DNA of 64,000 nucleotides from Sphingomonas citri (GTDB lineage Bacteria > Pseudomonadota > Alphaproteobacteria > Sphingomonadales > Sphingomonadaceae): the NCBI RefSeq assembly GCF_019429485.1, contig NZ_JAHXZN010000002.1, positions 248,001 to 312,000 of the forward strand, given 5' to 3'. The first letter of the stretch is position 1, and the number at the start of each line of letters is the position of its first letter. The position numbers and the translations under genes are program-made. This document shows, piece after piece, positions 16,946-25,515 of this stretch. The notes under the pieces are model-generated. The model worked only from the letters and a program-made list of their open reading frames with translations. It ran no database searches and was not told the origin of the DNA.

Positions 16946-18079
16946 TCAGTCGCGCGTCGGTGAGGAGGCGTTGACCGGCTCGGGCGCCGACACCGCGCGC
17001 AACGTCTGGAGCTGCGTCTCGGGATCGATGCGGCGCGTGCGCTGCTTCACCTTGACCGGCTCGGCCTTGCCGCTGCGCATCGCCGCGACCACCGCCTCGA
17101 TCACCGCGAGGTCGGCAAGCCCCTCCTCGGCGTCGGGCTCGGGATCGCGCTCCTCGAGGATGCAGTCGCTGAAGTAGCGCAGCTCGCCGCCGAACTGGTC
17201 CGTCGCGGCGAAGGTCTCGTGCGAGTCCTTGCCGCCGACGCTGCGGAACTGCTCCAGTCCCTGGCCGAAGCCGTAGGCGGGGTTCATCTCGATCGAGCCC
17301 TTGGTGCCGACGACGATGAGGCTGTCGACGGCGTCGGCGGCGTAGCTCACCGTGAACTGCGCCAGCTTGCCGCCGGGCAGCCGCAGCGTGGCGGCGACCG
17401 TGTCGTCGAGGTCGCCCAGCCCCGCCGACGCGTGGCGCACGCCGACCGCGGACACGACCTCGACCGGCTCGGCGCCGAACAGATAGCGGATCGCGTTGAT
17501 CGGGTACGGCCCCATGTCGAACAGCGGGCCCGCCTCGATGCCGTGGTGCGCGCGGTGGTTGGCGGGATCGAGCGGCTGCGAGAACAGCGAGGTGAAGGCG
17601 ATCAGCTCGCCGATCTCGCCGGCGCGGATGCGGCGGATCGCGTCGAGCGTGGCGGGCTCGAAATGGAGGCGATAGGCCGTCATCAGCTTGGCCTTTCCGC
17701 GCTTGGCGGCATCGGCGATCCGCTGCGCCTGTTCGCTCGAGACCTCGAGCGGCTTCTCGCACAGCACGTGGATACCCGCCTCGAGCGCGGGCACGGCGAA
17801 CTCGGCGTGACGCCAATTCGGGGTGGCCAGATAGAGCGCGTCGATCTCGCCGCTCTTCAGCAGCGCGGCGAAGCTCTCATAGCCGTAGAGGTGCTTGACG
17901 CCATATTTCTTGCCGAGCTTGGTGAGCTTGACCGGGTCGCCCGAGACCAGCGCGGTGATCTCCGAGTTGCCGGTGTGCTTGACGCCGGGCATCAGCGCTT
18001 CCTGCGCGATGTCGCCCAGGCCGACGATGGCGTAGCGCACCTTGCGCCCGCCGAGCCCCAGTGCCGACGCGATGCTCAT
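16946..18079 (-). CDS. Gfo/Idh/MocA family sugar oxidoreductase
   Basis: A 377-residue NAD(P)-dependent enzyme similar to glucose-fructose oxidoreductases. It has an N-terminal Rossmann fold (YAIVGLGDIAQ), the catalytic-region EKPLEV motif with its lysine, and the C-terminal alpha/beta substrate domain with FDMGPYPINAIRYLFG. I use the ATG at 18079, preceded by GGAGA; an ATG 21 bases upstream lacks a ribosome-binding site. First gene of the operon with the SDR and GH15 genes, ending ten bases before the SDR start. Confidence 0.88.
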   Translation of the reverse strand: MSIASALGLGGRKVRYAIVGLGDIAQEALMPGVKHTGNSEITALVSGDPVKLTKLGKKYGVKHLYGYESFAALLKSGEIDALYLATPNWRHAEFAVPALEAGIHVLCEKPLEVSSEQAQRIADAAKRGKAKLMTAYRLHFEPATLDAIRRIRAGEIGELIAFTSLFSQPLDPANHRAHHGIEAGPLFDMGPYPINAIRYLFGAEPVEVVSAVGVRHASAGLGDLDDTVAATLRLPGGKLAQFTVSYAADAVDSLIVVGTKGSIEMNPAYGFGQGLEQFRSVGGKDSHETFAATDQFGGELRYFSDCILEERDPEPDAEEGLADLAVIEAVVAAMRSGKAEPVKVKQRTRRIDPETQLQTLRAVSAPEPVNASSPTRD

Positions 18080-18162
18080 GCCTGTCTCCGCTGCGTTCAT
18101 TCGAGGAACGCCGCAACCGCTCGGGAGCGGGGGAAGGTTCCGCTGGCGAGCGGCCGCGCGCG

Positions 18163-18807
18163 CTATCTCAGCGCCGCCGCCACCGTCGCGCGGAGCGCCG
18201 GCAGCACCTCGGCCTCGAACCACGGGTTGCGCCGCATCCACAGCTGCGAGCGCCACGACGGGTGCGGCAGCGGGAACAGCGCCGGCCCATAGGCGCGATA
18301 ATTCGCCACGCGGGGCGTCAGCGCTCCCGGACCGAGCACGTGCGCCTGGGCGTAGCTGCCGACCAGCAGCGTCAGCCGTACCTCCGGCATCGCCGCCAGC
18401 AGCGACTCGCGCCACCGCGCCGCGCAGGCGCGCGGCGGCGGGCGGTCTCCCCCGGCGGCGCGACCTGGGTAGCAGAAGGCCATCGGCAGCGTCGCGACAC
18501 GCGCCGCGTCGTAGAAGGTGACGGCGTCGATCCCCATCCAGTCACGCAGCCGGTCGCCCGAGGCATCGTCGAACGGCCGGCCGCTGGCGTGGACCTTGCT
18601 GCCCGGCGCCTGGCTCGCGATCAGCAGCCGCGCGGTCGGCGATACCTGGATCACCGGTCGCGCGCCGAGCGGCAGCTCCGCGGCGCAGGCGGCGCAGGCG
18701 CGCACTTGCGCGACGAGCTGGTCGAACGTCTCCACCACGACGGAGGTAAGCCGCGCCGACGGCCGCGCAAGGGAGAGGGGCTTGGCCGCGGCGTCCGCGC
18801 GCGCCAT
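18163..18807 (-). CDS. Uracil-DNA glycosylase family protein
   Basis: A 214-residue member of the uracil-DNA glycosylase superfamily. Motif A is SQAPGSKVHASG and motif B is PLPHPSW; an early cysteine pair (CAAC) and the downstream WMG-DAVTFYD and FCYPG blocks match the iron-sulfur-less subgroup seen in proteobacteria. The exact base removed is uncertain. The start is ambiguous: the ATG at 18807 gives a 20-residue tail absent from typical members, while GTG codons at 18735 and 18732 would start closer to the conserved region. Confidence 0.78.
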   Translation of the reverse strand: MARADAAAKPLSLARPSARLTSVVVETFDQLVAQVRACAACAAELPLGARPVIQVSPTARLLIASQAPGSKVHASGRPFDDASGDRLRDWMGIDAVTFYDAARVATLPMAFCYPGRAAGGDRPPPRACAARWRESLLAAMPEVRLTLLVGSYAQAHVLGPGALTPRVANYRAYGPALFPLPHPSWRSQLWMRRNPWFEAEVLPALRATVAAALR

Positions 18808-18828
18808 CTTGCACGGCGGAGACGCGCG

Positions 18829-19476
18829 ATGGATGACCTACCCCCCGACAGCAAGCTCACCCGCTCGAAGCGGCGCTGGGCCGAGGAGCATAAGTTCGCC
18901 GATGCCGCGCCGCCGGCGGGCCGCGAGCGGCTACCGCCCGGCCAGCATCTCGTCACCAACTGGCCGGTCCTCGACCTCGGCCAGACGCCCGACATCGCGA
19001 CGGCGCGATGGCGTCTCGAGCTCGGCGGGCTGGTCGAGCGACCGGTCACGCTCGACTGGGCCGGCTTCACCGCGCTGCCCGAGACCCGCTCGCGCTCAGA
19101 CATCCACTGCGTGACCACCTGGTCGCGCTACGACAATGACTGGACGGGCGTGAGCACGCGCGACCTGCTCGATCTGGCGCAGCCGCGCGCCGAGGCGCAG
19201 GCGGTCATGCTGCACGGCTATGACGGCTACACCACCAACGTGCTGCTCGCCGACTTCGCCGCGGCCGACTCGCTGGTGGCGCACGCCTGGCAGGGAAAGC
19301 CGCTGACGCGCGAGCACGGCGGCCCGGCGCGGCTGGTCATCCCGCACCTGTATTTCTGGAAAAGCGCCAAATGGATCCGCCGGATCGACTTGATCGCGCG
19401 CGACACGCCCGGCTTCTGGGAGGTTAACGGCTATCACCTGCGCGGCGACCCGTGGAAGGCGGAGCGTTATGGGTGA
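18829..19476 (+). CDS. Sulfite-oxidase-like molybdopterin oxidoreductase
   Basis: A 215-residue protein with the molybdopterin fold of sulfite oxidase and MsrP/YedY. The Mo-ligating cysteine is Cys94 in DIHCVTTWSRYDN. The stretches GHLVTNWPVLDLG-like HLVTNWPVLDL, MLHGYDGYTTN and ARLVIPHLYFWKSAKWI are characteristic. No signal peptide or haem domain is present, so it is the short cytoplasmic-type member. GGAG lies eight bases before the ATG. Its natural substrate is not established. It ends just before the convergent tRNA-Arg gene. Confidence 0.9.
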   Translation: MDDLPPDSKLTRSKRRWAEEHKFADAAPPAGRERLPPGQHLVTNWPVLDLGQTPDIATARWRLELGGLVERPVTLDWAGFTALPETRSRSDIHCVTTWSRYDNDWTGVSTRDLLDLAQPRAEAQAVMLHGYDGYTTNVLLADFAAADSLVAHAWQGKPLTREHGGPARLVIPHLYFWKSAKWIRRIDLIARDTPGFWEVNGYHLRGDPWKAERYG

Positions 19477-19489
19477 GGAGGAGAAAAGC

Positions 19490-19566
<77 letters not shown>

Positions 19567-19602
19567 CGGTCGGGTGCGACTAGCAGGGTGCGCGGCGCCG
19601 CG

Positions 19603-19989
19603 CTACCCGCTTTTCGCAGTCCGGCGCGCGATCGTCACCGGCTGGAACGGCGCCAGTCCGCAGCTCGCGCCACGCATCCCACCGGTCGCGTACAGCACGG
19701 TGATGATGTCCTGCGCGCACAATTGCCCGATCGAGGTGGCGTAGCCGAAGCGCCGCTCGAAGCCGAGCCCGGGGCAGGCCTGGGGCAAGGTCACGCGGTA
19801 GTAACGGTCACCGGCGGTGTGGAAGTCGATCACGCGGTCGCTGCGCACGAGGCTCTCGCGCAGCGCGGTGATCGGCACGCACGTGCGCGCCTCACCCGCG
19901 GGGACCGCCTCCGGCACCCTCGGGCCACGGTCGCGCGCCAACGCAGCGCCCGACACCAGCACCAGCAACATCGCCAACCAGCCGCGCAT
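19603..19989 (-). CDS. Small exported protein, DUF6491-like
   Basis: A 128-residue protein with a signal peptide (MRGWLAMLLVLVSGAALA). The mature part has four cysteines arranged as TCVPI, ACPGLGFERRFGY, QLCAQDIITVL and ASCGLAPFQPV, the pattern of a small family common in sphingomonads. The cysteines probably form two disulfides. GGAGG lies five bases before the ATG at 19989, which decides against the GTG two codons upstream. It is directly downstream of nth with ten bases between and may be cotranscribed. Function unknown. Confidence 0.65.
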   Translation of the reverse strand: MRGWLAMLLVLVSGAALARDRGPRVPEAVPAGEARTCVPITALRESLVRSDRVIDFHTAGDRYYRVTLPQACPGLGFERRFGYATSIGQLCAQDIITVLYATGGMRGASCGLAPFQPVTIARRTAKSG

Positions 19990-19999
19990 CGTCACCTCC

Positions 20000-20662
20000 T
20001 CAGCCCGCGCGCGCCGCGGCCTGCTCGGGCGGCGGTGTCTTGGGCTTGAACGCGCAGAGGTCCTGCTCGATGCAGCGCCAGCACTCGGGCCGACGTGCCT
20101 TGCAGACGTAACGGCCGTGCAGGATCAGCCAGTGATGCGCGTGGACGCGGAAGGGCGCGGGGGTCACCGCGTCGAGCTTCTTCTCCACCGCGAGAACGGT
20201 CTTGCCGCGCGCCAGCCCGGTGCGATTGCCGACGCGGAAGATATGCGTGTCGACCGCGAAGGTCTCGTCGCCGAACGCCACGTTGAGCACGACGTTGGCG
20301 GTCTTGCGCCCGACGCCAGGCAGCGCCTCGAGCGCGGCGCGATCGCGCGGGACGTCGCCACCGTGCCGGTCGAGCAGCGCCTGGCTCAACGCGATCACGT
20401 TCTTGGCCTTCGTGTTGAACAGCCCGATCGTACGGATGTGCTGCTTGAGCCCCTCCTCGCCGAGCGCGACCATCGCCGTGGGCGTGTCGACCTCGGCGAA
20501 CAGAGCGCGAGTGGCGCGATTGACCCCGGCGTCGGTCGCCTGCGCCGACAGCACCACGGCGACCAGCAGCGTGTAGACGTTGACCGACTCGAGCTCGGTC
20601 TCGGGATGCGGGTTGGCCTCCGCCAGCCGCCGGTAGAATTCGGCGACCTCGCGCCGGGTCAC
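20000..20662 (-). CDS. nth: Endonuclease III (base-excision repair)
   Basis: DNA glycosylase/AP lyase removing oxidised pyrimidines. The 220-residue protein has the helix-hairpin-helix LPGVGRKTANVVL with the catalytic lysine, the catalytic aspartate in VDTHIFRV, and a [4Fe-4S] cluster as C-x6-C-x2-C-x5-C near the C-terminus (CKARRPEC, WRC, IEQDLC). The start is GTG at 20662, sharing the GTGA overlap with the dapB stop. A longer frame upstream is antisense-like and unneeded. Probably translationally coupled to dapB. Confidence 0.95.
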   Translation of the reverse strand: MTRREVAEFYRRLAEANPHPETELESVNVYTLLVAVVLSAQATDAGVNRATRALFAEVDTPTAMVALGEEGLKQHIRTIGLFNTKAKNVIALSQALLDRHGGDVPRDRAALEALPGVGRKTANVVLNVAFGDETFAVDTHIFRVGNRTGLARGKTVLAVEKKLDAVTPAPFRVHAHHWLILHGRYVCKARRPECWRCIEQDLCAFKPKTPPPEQAAARAG

Positions 20663-21387
20663 AGCCCGAGCACCTCCGCCATCGCGTAGCGCCCCGGCGC
20701 GCGGCCGACGAGCCACAGTGCCGCCTTGACCGCGCCGCGCGCGAAGATGCTGCGGTCCTCGCCGCGATGGCCCAGCTCGACCCGCTCGCCCTCGCCCGCG
20801 AAGACGACCGAGTGATCGCCCACGACCGAGCCGCCGCGCAGCGAGGCGAAGCCGATCGTACCCTCGGTACGCGCGCCGACCAGCCCGGCGCGGCTGTCGA
20901 CCCGCACCTCGGCGAGCCGGGTCGCGCGCCCCGCGGCCGCGGCCTCGCCGAGCAGCAGCGCGGTGCCCGAGGGGGCGTCGACCTTGTGGCGATGATGCAT
21001 CTCGACGATCTCGATGTCCCAGTCGGCGCCGAGCCGCGCCGCCGCCTCGCGAACCAGCGTCTGCAGCAGCGTCACGCCGAGCGAGGTGTTGCCGGTCTGA
21101 AGCACGGGGATGAGCGCGGCGGCCTGCTCGATCAGCGCGTGGTGCGTCGCGCTCAGCCCGGTGGTGCCGATCACGATCGGGGTGCGCGCCGCGACCGCGG
21201 CGGCGAGATGCGGCTCGAGCGCGGCGGGCGTGGAGAAATCGACCAATACGTCGGCGGCCTGGGCGAGCGGCAGCGGGTCGCCGCCGGCGTCGACTCCGCC
21301 CGCGATGGTGCAGCCCTCACCCTCGGCGATCGTCGCGATCGCGCGCCCCATGCGACCGTTGCTGCCGTAGATGCCGATGGCGGTCAT
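20659..21387 (-). CDS. dapB: 4-hydroxy-tetrahydrodipicolinate reductase
   Basis: Reduces HTPA to tetrahydrodipicolinate in the lysine and meso-diaminopimelate pathway, supplying the amino acid that MurE adds to peptidoglycan. 242 residues: Rossmann start IGIYGSNGRMGRAI, nucleotide turn IGTTGLS, and the family signature EMHHRHKVDAPSGTALLLG with the catalytic His-His and Lys. It is transcribed in the same direction as the cell-wall cluster immediately upstream but separated from ftsZ by about 250 bases. Confidence 0.96.
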   Translation of the reverse strand: MTAIGIYGSNGRMGRAIATIAEGEGCTIAGGVDAGGDPLPLAQAADVLVDFSTPAALEPHLAAAVAARTPIVIGTTGLSATHHALIEQAAALIPVLQTGNTSLGVTLLQTLVREAAARLGADWDIEIVEMHHRHKVDAPSGTALLLGEAAAAGRATRLAEVRVDSRAGLVGARTEGTIGFASLRGGSVVGDHSVVFAGEGERVELGHRGEDRSIFARGAVKAALWLVGRAPGRYAMAEVLGL

Positions 21388-21538
21388 GTCGCGTCACTCG
21401 TTCGGGGCGGATCGGAGAACGAGCCTTGCCACGGCGCGCGCGGGAAGGACAGTCGCGCGGTGAACGGCGTGGGACGCGTGGCACGCGACCGCGGCGGGGG
21501 GCACGCGGTCACGGCTCGCCGCGTCTCGACCCGTCAAT

Positions 21539-21566
21539 CGTCACCCCCGCGCAGGCGGGGATGACG
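21539..21566. repeat. Short palindrome downstream of ftsZ
   Basis: Arms CGTCACCCCCGC and GCGGGGATGACG (one mismatch) around a GCAG loop. This is the edge module of the family A repeats found alone. It lies in the roughly 250-base gap after ftsZ and may act as the dcw terminator. I see no gene in the rest of the gap. Confidence 0.5.
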
Positions 21567-21635
21567 GCGAGGGACAGCAGACGCCCTCCCCCCAGCGACG
21601 CATGTCACCACGAGGCCACCCGGCCTCGCGTCAGC

Positions 21636-23141
21636 TCACTGGTTGTTCTGGCGGTGCAGGAAGCGCGGCAGGTCGCCGCCCTCACCCTCGTCGCTGCGGC
21701 CGCCAGCATTGCGGGTCGCGTTCTGCATGCGCTCGAACAAGGTACCGCCAAGCTTGACTCGCGGCTGCGGCGGCGCGTCCTCGCCTTCCCCGCCCGGTGC
21801 GAGGAAGCGGCGGCGCGCGGCCTCGCCCGCGGGCGCCTGCGGCGTCGGCGCGGGCATCATCGAGTCGGCACCGAGCAGCAGCTCGTCGTCGGCCGGGGCG
21901 GCGGGCGCCGGGGCCGGCTCCATCACCGGGCCAGAGGTGGTCGGTGGCACGCCCTGCGCCATCGCGCCGGCGGCGGCGCCGCTCGGTTGCTGCGGCGGCA
22001 CCTCGGGGGTCGGCTGGTAGGCGCTCGGGACCGGCGCCGGCGACGGAGCCACGGGCTGCGGCGCGGGCGTCGGAGCGGCGGCGCTCGGCGTGGCATCGCT
22101 GCGGCGCGGTGCCGAGAAGCTGAAGGTGCGGGCCGGCTCGGCCGGAGCGCTGCTCGCCGGCGCGGCGGTGCCGACGCTGTTCTCGATGCCCGTCGCGACC
22201 ACCGAGACGCGGATCTTGCCCTCGAGCTCGGGGTTGAACGCCGACCCCCAGATGATGTTGGCGTCGGGGTCGACCAGCTCGCGGATGTGGTTGGCGGCCT
22301 CGTCGACCTCGAGCAGGCGCATGTCGTCGCCGCCGGTGATCGAGACGATCACGCCCTTGGCGCCCTGCATCGACACGCCGTCGAGCAGCGGGTTGGCGAT
22401 CGCCTTCTGCGCCGCGATCAGCGCGCGATCGTCGCCCTCGGCCTCGCCGGTGCCCATCATCGCCTTGCCCATCTCCTGCATCACCGAGCGGACGTCGGCG
22501 AAGTCGAGGTTGATGAGGCCGGGCATGACCATCAGGTCGGTGATGCCGCGCACGCCCTGCTGGAGCACCTCGTCGGCCATCTCGAAGGCCTGTTTGAAGG
22601 TGGTGTTGGCGTTGGCGACCAGGAACAGATTCTGGTTCGGGATCACGATCAGCGTGTCGACGAACTTCTGCAGCTCCTCGATGCCCGCGTCGGCCGATTT
22701 GGCGCGGCGGTTGCCCTCGAAGCTGAACGGCTTGGTGACGACGCCGACGGTCAGGATGCCCATGTCGCGCGCGGCCTTGGCGATCACCGGGGCGGCGCCG
22801 GTGCCGGTGCCGCCGCCCATGCCCGCGGCGATGAAGCACATGTGGCTGCCCTCGAGCAGGCGCGACAGCTCGTCGATCGTCTCTTCCGCGGCGGCACGGC
22901 CGATCTCGGGGCGGCTGCCCGCGCCGAGCCCCTGCGTGATCTTCGCGCCGAGCTGGATCTTCTGCTCCGCCTCGGACTGTTTCAGCGCCTGCGCGTCGGT
23001 GTTGGCGACGAGGAACTGCACGCCCTGCACGTCGGCGCGCATCATGTTGGCGATGGCGTTGCCGCCGGCGCCGCCGACCCCCACGACGGTGATGCGCGGG
23101 GTGAGATCGTCGAGATCCGGGGTGATGAATTCGATGCTCAT
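21636..23141 (-). CDS. ftsZ: Cell division protein FtsZ
   Basis: Tubulin-like GTPase forming the division ring. 501 residues. The tubulin signature GGGTGTG lies at about residues 109-115, preceded by FIAAGM, and the T7 loop region is at [11 protein letters not shown]. The globular core ends near residue 315; a long Ala/Pro/Glu-rich disordered linker follows. The C-terminal peptide [10 protein letters not shown] should bind FtsA. The ATG at 23141 gives the standard [13 protein letters not shown] start and has GGAG ten bases upstream; twelve in-frame residues before it are discarded. Last gene of the dcw cluster. Confidence 0.98.
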   Translation of the reverse strand: MSIEFITPDLDDLTPRITVVGVGGAGGNAIANMMRADVQGVQFLVANTDAQALKQSEAEQKIQLGAKITQGLGAGSRPEIGRAAAEETIDELSRLLEGSHMCFIAAGMGGGTGTGAAPVIAKAARDMGILTVGVVTKPFSFEGNRRAKSADAGIEELQKFVDTLIVIPNQNLFLVANANTTFKQAFEMADEVLQQGVRGITDLMVMPGLINLDFADVRSVMQEMGKAMMGTGEAEGDDRALIAAQKAIANPLLDGVSMQGAKGVIVSITGGDDMRLLEVDEAANHIRELVDPDANIIWGSAFNPELEGKIRVSVVATGIENSVGTAAPASSAPAEPARTFSFSAPRRSDATPSAAAPTPAPQPVAPSPAPVPSAYQPTPEVPPQQPSGAAAGAMAQGVPPTTSGPVMEPAPAPAAPADDELLLGADSMMPAPTPQAPAGEAARRRFLAPGGEGEDAPPQPRVKLGGTLFERMQNATRNAGGRSDEGEGGDLPRFLHRQNNQ

Positions 23142-23258
23142 CGCGTGCTTACTCCGTCCGCTCCGCGCCGCCGTCACTCGCGCGGTTAATTTTGACCGAT
23201 GTGCAACAACGAGGCGCCGGGCGAAAGAGGAAACACCGCGAAACGCCCTGTAGCCGCG

Positions 23259-24518
23259 TCAATAATTCGCCTTGGCCGCCTGCACGAGCTTCCAGAAACC
23301 GCGCAGGCCGCGCTGGCGGTGGACCATCTGCTGCGACGGCACGAGCCCGCGCAGGTCGATCGGATCGCTCGCCGCGAAGAAGGCCAGCCCCGCCAGCGTG
23401 GCGAAACCCGGCCCCGAATGCGCCTCGGGCAGCCCGGTCAGCCCCTTGGGTCGGCCGACCCGGACCGAGCGGCCGAGCGCCTGCTGGGCGTAATCGGCGA
23501 TGCCCTTGAGCTCCGCCCCACCGCCGGTCAGCACCACCTGGCGCCCGACCGGCCCCTCGAACTTCAGCTCCTTGAGCGCCGCCTGGATCTCGCTGGTGAG
23601 ATGCTCGAGCCGCTGCCGGATCACCGCGATCAGCGCCGCCTTGGTGATCTGCAGAGCCTCCGAACCCTCGTCGTCGGTGCGCTCGCGGATCGTCACCATC
23701 TCATGGTTGTCGCGCGGCGAGGCGTTGGCCGAGCCGTGGAAGCATTTGATCCGCTCGGCCTGGAGCCGGGTCGTGCCGAACGCCGAGGCGATGTCGTCGG
23801 TGATGTCAGCGCTGCCGTACGGGATCGACTTGAGCCCGACCAGCATCGAGCCCGCGAACAGCGAGACGTTGGTGATCCCCGCGCCGATCTCGACCAACGC
23901 GACGCCGAGGTCGCGCTCCTCGGCGCTGAGGCAGGCCAGTCCGGTGGCGACCGGCGCGGCGATGATCGACTTCACCTCGAGGTGCGCCGAACGCACGCAC
24001 AGGTCGAGGTTGCGCACGGGCGAGCCGTCCGCGGCGATGACGTGGATGTGGACGCCGAGCCGGTCCGCGTGGAGCCCCAGCGGCTTCTTCACGCCGGTCA
24101 GCCCGTCGAGCGTGTACAGCGCGGGCTGGGCGTGGAGCACCATTCGCCCGGCCGGGTCGATCGACTGGCGCCCTTCCTGGAGCAGCGCGTCGATATCGGC
24201 CTGTTCGATCCGCATGCCGCCCAGCTCGGCCTCGATGAACGCCTCGTCGCTCACCAGCCCGCCGGCCGAGAAGCCCGCCCAGACGTTCTCGATGTTGAAG
24301 CCGGCGATCCGCTCGGCCTGCTCGACCGCCTCGCGCACCGCGACCTCGGTCGAGTCCATGTCGGCGATATAGCCGCGCTTGACGCCGCGGCTCTCGCGCT
24401 GGCCGGTGCCGAGCACCACCAGCTCGCCGCCGTCGCCCTTCTGCGCGATCATCGCCGACACCTTGGACGAGCCGATGTCGAGTGCGGTGATCAACCCGTC
24501 CGGTGCTGCCTTGGCCAT
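23259..24518 (-). CDS. ftsA: Cell division protein FtsA
   Basis: Actin-like ATPase that tethers FtsZ filaments to the membrane. The 419-residue product begins with the ALDIGSSKVSAMIAQKG phosphate loop. It contains the second ATPase block VEIGAGITNVSLF and the adenosine block VVLTGGGAELKGI. The C-terminus (GLRGFWKLVQAAKANY) is a basic amphipathic helix typical of its membrane anchor. It follows ftsQ after 22 bases and precedes ftsZ by about 117 bases, which may hold a separate ftsZ promoter. Confidence 0.97.
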   Translation of the reverse strand: MAKAAPDGLITALDIGSSKVSAMIAQKGDGGELVVLGTGQRESRGVKRGYIADMDSTEVAVREAVEQAERIAGFNIENVWAGFSAGGLVSDEAFIEAELGGMRIEQADIDALLQEGRQSIDPAGRMVLHAQPALYTLDGLTGVKKPLGLHADRLGVHIHVIAADGSPVRNLDLCVRSAHLEVKSIIAAPVATGLACLSAEERDLGVALVEIGAGITNVSLFAGSMLVGLKSIPYGSADITDDIASAFGTTRLQAERIKCFHGSANASPRDNHEMVTIRERTDDEGSEALQITKAALIAVIRQRLEHLTSEIQAALKELKFEGPVGRQVVLTGGGAELKGIADYAQQALGRSVRVGRPKGLTGLPEAHSGPGFATLAGLAFFAASDPIDLRGLVPSQQMVHRQRGLRGFWKLVQAAKANY

Positions 24519-24540
24519 GCTGTCCCCCTCATGTCCTCTG

Positions 24541-25515
24541 TCACGCCTCGCCGACGCGCGTCGTTTCCCGCGCGCGCGTCGCCGTCGTCTCGTTGCCGCT
24601 GCCGCCGTCGGTGGCGTTGCCCGCCACCGCGTCGGCGCTGCCGTCGTCCTGCAAGCGCTGGTGCAGGTCCTGCCCCGGCCTGCGCGCCACCAGCTTGGCG
24701 GGATCGCGCAGGTCGAAGCGGACCCAGCCCTTGCCGAGCAGCGCGCGCGCGCCGTCGAGCTGCGCGAACTTGATCAGCGCCTGCGCCGCGCCGTCCTGCG
24801 GCAGCGCCAGCGTCTCGCCGGTGTCGAAGGTGAGGTCCCAGCGGCGGTTGCCGATCCAGGTGGCGGCACGGATGCGCGGCTTGAGCGCGGGTGCGGCGGC
24901 GAGCAGCGCCTGATAGCCCGCCTCCTGCCGGTCCGCCCCCGGGCCGATCACCAGCGGCAGGTCGGGCATATGCGCGGGATCGACCGGGGCGAGCAGCCGC
25001 CCGGTCGGGTCGATCAGCGTGAGCTGGCCGTTGTCCTGCCAGATCGCGGCGGGCTCACGCTCGGTGATGTGGATCAGCAGCCGGTCGGGCAGCCGCCGCG
25101 CGACATAGGCGTCGGCGATCCAGCCATAAGCGAGCAGCCGCTCGCGCACGCGCTCCAGGTCGACCCGCAGCATCGCGCGGCTCGGCTGGTCCTCCAGCGC
25201 GATCGCGTAGACGGTCTCGCGGTCCATCCGCTTGAGCCCGGTGATGTCGACCTGCTCGACCTCGAGCCCGGCGCGCCCCGCCGCCTCGGCGATCCCGACG
25301 CCGATCGCCTGCGGCACGCCCAGCACGGTGGCGAGCGACAGCGCCGCGGCGCCGACTCCGCCGAGCAACGTCCAGGTCACCGCGCGGCGCAGCGTCTCCT
25401 CGCTGACCGGCAGTCGCGCGATCAGCCGGTCGCCGAGCGACGCCTTGGGCGCGCGCCGCCGGTTGTTGACCGCGCGTCGAGGCGGAGGGCCGCCGCGCTT
25501 GATCGTGCGGCTCAC
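24541..25515 (-). CDS. ftsQ: Cell division protein FtsQ
   Basis: Bitopic divisome protein linking early and late components. 324 residues: a basic cytoplasmic tail, one membrane helix (about 43-63, VTWTLLGGVGAAALSLATVL), a POTRA domain (VDITGLKRMDRETVYAIAL to LPDRLLIHITEREPAA) and the FtsQ beta domain. The C-terminal 50 residues are Ser/Thr/Asn-rich. The start is GTG at 25515, four bases overlapping the ddl stop (GTGA). A longer upstream frame is rejected because it is antisense-like and lacks the FtsQ pattern. Confidence 0.94.
   Translation of the reverse strand: MSRTIKRGGPPPRRAVNNRRRAPKASLGDRLIARLPVSEETLRRAVTWTLLGGVGAAALSLATVLGVPQAIGVGIAEAAGRAGLEVEQVDITGLKRMDRETVYAIALEDQPSRAMLRVDLERVRERLLAYGWIADAYVARRLPDRLLIHITEREPAAIWQDNGQLTLIDPTGRLLAPVDPAHMPDLPLVIGPGADRQEAGYQALLAAAPALKPRIRAATWIGNRRWDLTFDTGETLALPQDGAAQALIKFAQLDGARALLGKGWVRFDLRDPAKLVARRPGQDLHQRLQDDGSADAVAGNATDGGSGNETTATRARETTRVGEA

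Noticed and set aside
18115-18141. GGAACC with a downstream CGGTT upstream of the Gfo/SDR/GH15 operon, resembling an EcfG promoter
   Set aside because: The spacer is one to two bases too long and the -10 has one mismatch; not good enough to claim stress control.
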